Source: Marsupella aquatica
Lineage: Eukaryota > Marchantiophyta
Length of the DNA stretch: 64,000 nucleotides
NCBI GenBank assembly: GCA_973895155.1
Contig: OZ316893.1
Span: 8,246,001 to 8,310,000 of the forward strand
Reading direction: 5' to 3'
Below, piece by piece: positions 57,251 to 64,000 of this stretch (its first letter is position 1; each line of letters opens with the position of its first letter). Below the pieces are notes generated by a model, which saw nothing but the letters and a program-made list of their open reading frames with translations, was not told the DNA's origin and made no database searches. The position numbers were made by a program, and so were the translations under genes.

Positions 57251-58040
57251 CAGCAATCAAAAAATGTAGATTATCAACAAGGGATTCCCCAGTGGAAGCT
57301 GGGTATCGATAACACCACTGCCACTTCTATGCTTCAATCCTCAGCTCGTATCACATTAAGTTTTGCAGGCTCTTGAGTAGGGGTCGCTCTCGTCTGGCAC
57401 TTGTATTGACTTCTTGATTGAAGGGTTTCTGTCCTAGGCGTCTAATTCCGCTGATAAATATGTTTCATACTATCAGTGGCCTTGTATTTTCCGTGCCTTG
57501 TCGTTTCAGTCTCCCTTCTGGCGATATCGCCAAAAGTGTGCCTGAGGACTGAACATTCGGTGTGCTTGAGTTTACATTGGCTTTAAGGTTTCTTCCGCGT
57601 CGAGCTCAGGGCATGAAATCCAGGTCTACTGCGTTGCATTCACCGCAGAACACATTTTGGTAAAAATCTCTTGATATGAAAGGCCATCTTCTTTCCTTGG
57701 CGCTGAGGTCGTCCTCGCTGGAGGAACAATCCCTGGAGGAACAACTTCCATCAGGGTTTGTAAACTATAAAGCAAACCCTTTCCTCTATATTGTACTTTC
57801 CCAGCTAGTGGGAAATCAGAAACCTTATCCACATTCATCTGAAAAGTATGAATGGAGTCAGTGTGGAAACTCAGCACTGATAGATAATCAAGCGGAGTCT
57901 CAGCACTGACGATCGAGCTGAACGAACTGTGGTGCCACTCCCAGTTCAAATTGTACTATGATGGTTTACTACCGCTGCCAATCCGGCAAAGAATTACCAA
58001 AACCTCTGCATTGCTTGTGTCACCCAGCTTCCCCTTTCTA
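57250..58040. other. Unassigned intergenic
   Basis: No gene recognised. A small direct repeat, CTGGAGGAACAA, lies at about 57718 and 57733. Confidence 0.35.
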
Positions 58041-58270
58041 CTCCCCAATCCCGAAGTCGAGAATCTTGCCTTCCTTCCTCAGCCAGGTCCTTCAGCCGCT
58101 CGCTGCACATGCAGGCTGATGGTGCTGTATATTTATGTCTAAACTATCAGGCGCTCCACATGCAAGCGGATGGTGCTGTGAAAATATGTCTAAACTATCA
58201 TTTCCTGAAGTCGAGAATCTTCCATTCATTCGTCAGCCAGGTACTTAAGACACTGCAGTGCAGGCTGATA
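58040..58270 (+). repeat. Complex tandem repeat, ~65 and ~150 bp periods
   Basis: CACATGCAGGCTGATGGTGCTG at 58107 and CACATGCAAGCGGATGGTGC at 58158, plus a third partial at about 58257. GAAGTCGAGAATCTT, with CAGCCAGGT later, occurs at about 58051 and 58207. AAGTGCAAGCTATG with CTTAACTATCA near 58922 is a further relic. Confidence 0.65.
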
Positions 58271-58404
58271 GTGCCCGGTACTTATACCAAGGGTTCTCAG
58301 GAAAGTCATTTATGGCTATCCGTGCTTGTTGCCCGTTGGCTCTTGCCCACACCGTCCGCAAAAATAAGTATGTAAACGCCAAAAATGGGCAAATATTTCT
58401 GTCC

Positions 58405-58490
58405 TGCAAGACTCTGGTCGAATGGTAGAGAGCTCGAGTGGATAGAAGGAGGTATCCGATTTGAATCTCCTCCTGCACGCGGAGTCTTTC
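58405..58490 (+). mobile_element. tRNA-like pol III promoter (SINE head or pseudo-tRNA)
   Basis: TGGTCGAATGG at 58414-58424 is a perfect fit to the A box TRGYNNANNGG. GATTTGAATCT at 58458-58468 fits the B box with two changes, 44 bases downstream. The T-arm does not pair properly, so this is not a functional tRNA gene. Confidence 0.45.
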
Positions 58491-58614
58491 AAGCTCCACT
58501 GCCCACGACAAAACCCGGATCCACCAGGTTTCACCATTTTCACTACCTTTATCCAGAAATTGTGGAACAAAGTCTCACTCAGAAAAACAAGAAATGGATA
58601 ATGGTGACATAATC

Positions 58615-58800
58615 ACAAAACCCACCCAAAAAGTGGGATGGAGACAACTCCTAGTGACATGTAGAGAAACCGGCAATTTTCAGGTTTTATCAGACAGTAG
58701 GCTTCTTTAACACAAACCCGACCCAGAAAGTGGGATGGAGACAACTCTAGTGACATGTAGAGAAATTGGCAATTTTCAGGTTTTATCAGACAGTAGGCGG
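58615..58800 (+). repeat. ~97-bp tandem duplication
   Basis: Units start ACAAAACCCACCCAAAAAGT (58615) and ACAAACCCGACCCAGAAAGT (58712). Both continue with GGGATGGAGACAACTC, GTGACATGTAGAGAAA and GGTTTTATCAGACAGTAGGC. A third shrunken piece follows at 58810-58850. Confidence 0.85.
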
Positions 58801-59159
58801 GTGAGGCCGGGCGACCATTTTCAGGTATTATTGGGCAGCAGGCAGACAAGGATGCACAGCACAAGGTCTGGAAGTCATTAAGCTCTTTCCAGGGAGTAGT
58901 CTCCCTGAATCTTAAGATGCTGAAGTGCAAGCTATGTTCATGTCTTAACTATCACTTCCCATTCCATCATTATTTGGGCCTGAGGCAGGTTAAGCCCGTA
59001 GCGGCAATTCTTTGTGGCGCCTATCGATCGCCTAACATTTCCCCCAAACATCTAAGATTGATAAGATTTCTACCATACACTTACTTACTATGCGAATGCC
59101 TGCAGTCATCCTCTGCAGTCTACTGGCTAGTTATATTAGTGGAAGCATTTTAAAGTTGT

Positions 59160-60140
59160 TTCTGTTTAACCTGTTCTCTCTTTGTCTTGACTTTATTGTA
59201 CATCAAAGTTCTAGTAGGCGCACTTCAGAGCTTTCCAACAAGTCAAAATAGATATGTCTTTGAACTGGCCTACTACTGTATATATTGATCCTATCAGAAC
59301 AGGATTTTCCTACAGAGGTGGCGAGGTTGTACACTTTTCCACTTCATGAGAGAAGCAAGGGGGGGGGGTGCTGCATGTATGAACCAGGTGATGCCATGTG
59401 TTGCCTGTGCTCCTAGGGGTGCTACACGAAGATAGCCTCCAAACCAGAGCAAAGGTACTTCCAGGATGTTTTGGGCTTGCCCAAGCCAAAAGCAAATTCT
59501 ATTCTTTGAAAGGCTAAACAAGAACAGTTTGTATTTCTCAAAGAATTAGCCCTTAATCCACAACACAAACTTTGAATTCTTTCTAAATAAGGCAAAAATT
59601 GAAGCTCGGATGGACCTCAAGGTATGCCCAATAATCCCAGACTGCAATGAATCTCTTTCCTTCTCATGTTGTACATAATACACAGATGAGTAACTGTGAC
59701 AAGGAAATGAGACTATCCACCTTGGAAATTCATAGGTCTTTGAATCCTCAATGAAGTTTGGCCATATTAGACCATTCCCCAAATCGCTAAGCAATAATAT
59801 GCATATTTTAATTAGGCTAGGATTGCAGGTGGTACTAGCACATATACACTAGGTGAACCCTCCAGGCACTCATGGAAAACCTTTCCAACATATGTCTAGC
59901 TAGCCCAAATAAAATACGACTCATTTCAATAAAGAGGGAGATAATGTCAAATGAGCTGCTCAAAAACTTTTGGAAGCACAAAGTGCGCACAATGTCGATG
60001 AATGATCTTTAGAAATCCAAAACTTTCTCAATCTTCATGGACACTAGAGATATTAGACTGGTTGAAAGATAATTCTTTGCAAGCCGCTTCTAACCAACCC
60101 AAGCTAGAAGAGCCAGTCGAGTTGATAAAAGGAGATATGA
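59160..60140. other. Unassigned intergenic
   Basis: No gene or array recognised; a G9 tract lies at about 59359. Confidence 0.4.
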
Positions 60141-60660
60141 AAGGCCAAAATCTACTATGTAATGACATGGGAGTCAAAGCCAAAAGAGACAAAATATGCC
60201 CCCTTTCCATTAAGATATTTGGGTCACTAAACCCTCCATCATCAGTCTGACGGGCTTCTTTGATACGCAGTCATGGAAGGGCGGGTTCCATAGGACCACC
60301 ACTATTTGAATGTGTTAACTATACACATTTGTCAGCAAATTTGAGAGACCTGATAGATGCTCAAGCTTGAGCATTCTATCATAGATCACCATTGGTACTA
60401 GTGTGCCTTGCCGCCCCCCCTCCCCCTCTTAACATACACCCATGTCCCACCTGCAGAGTTAGTTAGAGCACTAGATGTGGACCATTAGCTCTTCACATTA
60501 AGTGGTAGCTCTCTTTCCCCTCTTTTCTTTCCCCCCTACTCTAGTGTTTTGTCTTTCCCAGCGTTGGGCCTCTTTTTTCCATTCATTTTGCTTTGTTTGG
60601 CCCTTTGTTGTAAAGTATGTCCACATTTTAATTTTGAAGGCAATATAATGAAGAAACTTC
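60140..60660 (+). mobile_element. Second copy of the reverse-transcriptase-tail element
   Basis: DNA-level match in order to 3600-4170. Examples are GATATTTGGG(T/C), CATCATCAG(T/TTC)..ACGGGCTTCTT, GCTCAAGCT, GGTACTAGTGTG against GGTGCTAGTGTG, CTAGATGTGGACCATTAG against CTTGATGTAGACCACTAG, and GTAAAGTATGT. It contains stops and indels, so it is dead, and it runs directly into the 60.66-61.72 kb array. Confidence 0.5.
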
Positions 60661-61720
60661 TACCGACCTTTTGAAGGGATTGGCCCAAGCCACAAACAGA
60701 ATTAAATATCCCTTTGAAGGCAATAAGTTCTACAGTACATCTTTTTGAAGGAATTGCCCCAAGCCACAAACAGAATTAAATATCCTTTTCAAGGCAAGAT
60801 AAAGAAGAAAGTTCTACACTACATCTTTTGAAAGGATTGGCCCGAGCCACAAAATTTGAATGTACCTTTGAAATCAAGATAAAGAAGAAGGTTCTTGGCC
60901 CAAGCCACAAACAAAACTGAACATTCTTTCGAAGGCAAAATATAGAAGAAAGCTGTACAGTACTTACACAAAAAATTTTAAATCAGGAAAAAACAAAGTA
61001 CATTCAAAGGAAAGAAAAGGAGTTCCAAGGAAAAGCATGTGCAAACCTAAAAACTAAAGAAAATAAAGGGAAGAGTGTCAAACACTGCATGAAGTACATC
61101 TTTTGAATGGATTGGCCCAAGCCACAAAATTTGAATGTCCCTTTGAAATCAAGATAAAGAAGAATGTCCTAGATCTTCTCAAGGGATATGACCGAGCAAC
61201 AAAAACAAAATTAAATTCCCTTTGAAGGCAAAATGAAGAAGAAAGTTTTACATCAGTGTTTTTTTTAGTGGCAAAAATTTGCTAGATTCCACCTCCCCAA
61301 AATTAGTTTGCCACTTTTGGTGAAAATTTGCTACTATTTTGCTTTCTCATTAGCCAGTGTTCCACCTAATCCCAGGTCCCTTAGCTAGAATCTAACGGTC
61401 AGCCTTAAATCTAGGGAGATCTGACGGTCAGGAAAGTAATTGAATAGGGAATCTTTTGAGCATCTTCTCCTTCACACACTTTACATTCGTCACTCTGGGC
61501 GAAAAAGTGAAATCCTTAAAAAGAAAGCTGTACTACATCTTATGACACAGATTGGCCCGAGCCACAAACAAAAATTAAATGTCCCTTTGATGGCAAAATA
61601 ATGAAGAAAGTTCTCTTGAAGATCCACCTTTTGAAGGGATTGGCCCAAGCCACAAACATATTTTGAAGGTCCTTTCGAAGGCAAAATAAAGAAAAAAGTT
61701 TCCTATTCTGGGAGGCAGCG
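60660..61720 (+). repeat. Interrupted ~80-bp tandem array (GGCCCAAGCCACAAAC)
   Basis: The landmark GGCCCAAGCCACAAAC or a close variant occurs at about 60681, 60757, 60831, 60897, 61114, 61190, 61552 and 61641. Each is preceded by CTTTTGAAGGGATT and followed by CCCTTTGAAGGCAAAATAAAGAAGAAAG-like text. A family R1 copy (61340-61480) interrupts it. The unit resembles the 3' tail of the preceding retroelement. Confidence 0.75.
61340..61480. repeat. Dispersed repeat family R1, copy 4
   Basis: CATTAGCCAGTGTTCCACCT, GCTAGAATCTAAC, CTAGGGAGATCTGACGGTCAG and AGCATCTTCTCCTTCACAC, in family order. It lies inside the 80-bp array and is preceded by TTTGCTAGATTCCACCT. Confidence 0.6.
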
Positions 61721-62575
61721 GATTTAGGCTCTCAATTCGAGCCTTGTCGGAAGTTGCACTTTGTCCCTTTCCAGTCACACAGTCCTACTCCACTTCTGAT
61801 GGCTCGTGGCAAGAATTTAATCTTTAGTGGCTGTCAATTTTAAGTTGCTGCCAAATCTTAGTGGTCCCCTCTCCTCTCCTCTGCAGCTCTGCCTGTCTGC
61901 CATGAACTCAGCCATAGATAGCTTGGCCAATTTTCTCGCCCACCTCATTCTGCTACACTTGGCAAGTTCTTGAACATTTTAGCCCTTGCCAACTCGAAGG
62001 AAGTGACGAACGCAGATGTACCCTGTGCGTGAGCTGCTCAATCTGCATCAATGTATGCTGCCACGAGCAGATGCCATCAATCAGCCCAACTTCTAAACCA
62101 CGACTCGTTCCACTTCCGTGTGTGGAGATGACAGGACCCTTTACAGATCACAAGATTCATTAGTCCTCGTGTGCTTTTGAAACGGAATGAAAGAAAGGGA
62201 ACTCAGAAAGAAACAGGCAGCTCGAATGGAGTGCGAACTGCGGACACCTCGAACTCAGAGCTTGAGACGGGGTAAATTTGGTTCCTGAGCATCCTCTCGT
62301 ACGAAGTTTACTCGAAATGCTTTGGTCTGAGATTGATCCCAACGGAAGAAGTTGAAGCCGGATACAAAATTTCGTCAGTGGTTAGAAGCAACTTCGTTCG
62401 TCCTCCCACAGTCGACCACGCACAGGCCTCCGAGCAGTACTACTCTAGTGCTGTGCTTTACAGCATGAGCGTTTGTACCATCTTTTTAATTTTTTATTTT
62501 AACTGAGAAACTGGTGAACTCACCTCGATACCCAAAATCGATTAGCTTTGATGCTGAACATCTCGACCCTTACTG

Positions 62576-62770
62576 TCAACATCGATTGGGCAGCAAGGAA
62601 AGAAACAGACTGAAATATTTCAGTAGCAGTAACAATGTGGAAAGGTGAGGAACGTTCCTTCGATGGCAGGAGCTTTTAGTAGCCCAGAGAATTTCTAAGG
62701 TGATCACCCACCAGCCCACAAGGATGGAGAACCGGCCGACATAGACAGAGTCCAGGTAGACCGGCGCCAT
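62576..62770 (-). CDS. Weak candidate first coding exon, function unknown
   Basis: A minus-strand ATG at 62770 sits in the plant-like context AAACCATGGCG and opens MAPVYLDSVYVGRFSILVGW, with a hydrophobic stretch up to about residue 30. A donor-like GTGATC follows the Gly-Trp-Trp. Downstream exons could not be identified. A CT-rich strand (GAGAGAGAGA on plus at 63805-63817) further upstream could mark a leader. It may be chance. Confidence 0.15.
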   Translation of the reverse strand: MAPVYLDSVYVGRFSILVGWWVITLEILWATKSSCHRRNVPHLSTLLLLLKYFSLFLSLLPNRC

Positions 62771-62899
62771 TGGTTTTCCAGGTCACATTTCTATCACAAC
62801 AGTAAATAGTATCATGGGAGTGAAATGTGAGAATTGTGGTACTGAGAACATTGCGCCTATGAATCCGTAGGACGGGTCAGTGTACGCGTTGCTCGTGTT

Positions 62900-64000
62900 C
62901 ATTGTTTTGCTTTAAAAAACGACAAGTAATGGGAGCGAATCGAATCCAAGCAGATGGTAGTCTGACACTGCTGCGTGGCGCAATTTTGCAGGTCCTCTGC
63001 TGTTTGTCATGCCCTTGTAATCCGCGTTGTGCAAAGTCTTGATTCCTGAGCGTTGATTACTTGTTTGATTACTTTCTTCACGCTTCACTAAAAATCTGGG
63101 TCCTAGATATCTCACGGATGCCACACCCTCTTGAGATATAACAGAATTTTCTGGGACGCATGCCTTCCATTCGGCCGTTCAAAGCTCACTCAGTGACGAA
63201 TCCAGTGGTCAGAACAAAGAACTCGCCTCTTTCAAGCATTATCCGTGCTTTATTTGGAGGCACATGTGATAGTTTCGACGTTGCAGGCTCTGGAGTGGGT
63301 GCTGTTGCATCATCGTTGGGGTTCATCAGAAACGGAATTGGGCGGCGGTATTGGGCATTAGTGATTGCAGTGGCAACAAACGTCGACACACTTGTCCTGA
63401 AAGTCTTAGTTTCCTTCCCTGGAAATTTTTGGTCATGTGAGAAAGCAAAATTGCCCCAAATTGTGAGTGCATACAAATGCTGTGACCTGCTGGGAGGGGC
63501 TGGAGAAAGTTGATTGGGAAATGTTATGAATTAGTGGAACTTTTGAAGAGGACATAGAAAGGAAGCTAAACAGATTTCTCATCCATTTACAGAGTAAGGC
63601 AAGAACTATATAGAAAAAGTGACGAATCTGTTGGTCAACAACAACTGTAAAGAAATGGCATTCGGTCCCCTTTTCTTCGTTCATGCGATGGTATGTTTCA
63701 AATGCCTCGTACTGACTGCGTTATTAGCTTTTATAGCTTTTTAGAGATAGTCGACGTCGACAGAGAAGACGGTCCTCTTTACTTACAAGCTTCATAGGTC
63801 TTGAGAGAGAGAGAGAGATTACCGTCTCAATTGTTCACAGACGATTAATCCTGAACTGCTGCTACTGGCTTAGTTCATCCAGGACGAGAGAGAGGCAGAA
63901 AAGGAGTGCCATACTCTGTTGTGCTGTACTCGGTTGGTTGAAGGAGCTCAGCAAACAAATCTGGTGACAATTCGAGATAATCTGAGAGATAGCTACGACA
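62900..64000. other. Unassigned right edge
   Basis: Overlapping open frames on both strands at 63160-63513 (for example minus-strand ALTIWGNFAFSHDQKFPGKE) have no recognised family. A (GA)n run lies at 63805-63817. If a minus-strand gene starts beyond this edge, these could be its exons; the sequence alone does not decide. Confidence 0.25.

Noticed and set aside
58405-58490. Functional tRNA gene
   Set aside because: A and B boxes are present but acceptor and T-arm stems do not pair.

Overview
The window is nuclear DNA of a streptophyte plant. Three multi-exon protein genes of plant families have GT..AG introns, telomere-type CCCTAAA motifs occur, and the intergenic DNA is AT-rich, gene-poor and full of degraded repeats. 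Short introns (about 100-930 bp), only three convincing genes in 64 kb and an unusual phototropin derivative make a non-seed plant (bryophyte or lycophyte grade) my best guess, but nothing here proves the clade.

Layout. 1-7.1 kb: repeat-rich intergenic DNA (tRNA-type SINE head, MITE, reverse-transcriptase-tail relic, AAAAGATGT-core array). 7.1-13.5 kb: a four-exon gene for a 759-residue protein that looks like the N-terminus plus LOV1 domain of a phototropin. It has no LOV2 and no kinase; a Ser/Arg-rich tail ends in five Cys-containing repeats. 13.5-19.8 kb: intergenic, with two further arrays at 15-17 kb. 19.9-24.7 kb: a nine-exon cytochrome P450 of the CYP85-clan type (507 residues), preceded by a TATA box and a truncated duplicate of its own first exon. 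24.7-51.9 kb: a gene desert with an 800-bp near-perfect palindrome, a second MITE copy, dispersed repeat families, a frame-broken proline-rich TE-like reading frame on the minus strand, and tandem duplications. 52.1-56.6 kb: a six-exon ERD4/OSCA3-type (CSC1-like, DUF221) membrane channel gene (756 residues). 56.6-64 kb: repeats again, including a second reverse-transcriptase-tail relic grading into a roughly 80-bp tandem array, and a weak minus-strand gene candidate near the right edge.

The three genes are unrelated in pathway: a probable blue-light sensor without its own kinase output, a monooxygenase-fold enzyme of isoprenoid/steroid-type clans, and an osmo/mechanosensitive cation channel family member. 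I see no operon-like or cluster logic joining them. Exon joins were deduced by hand from reading frame, splice signals and family alignment recalled from memory; no search was run.
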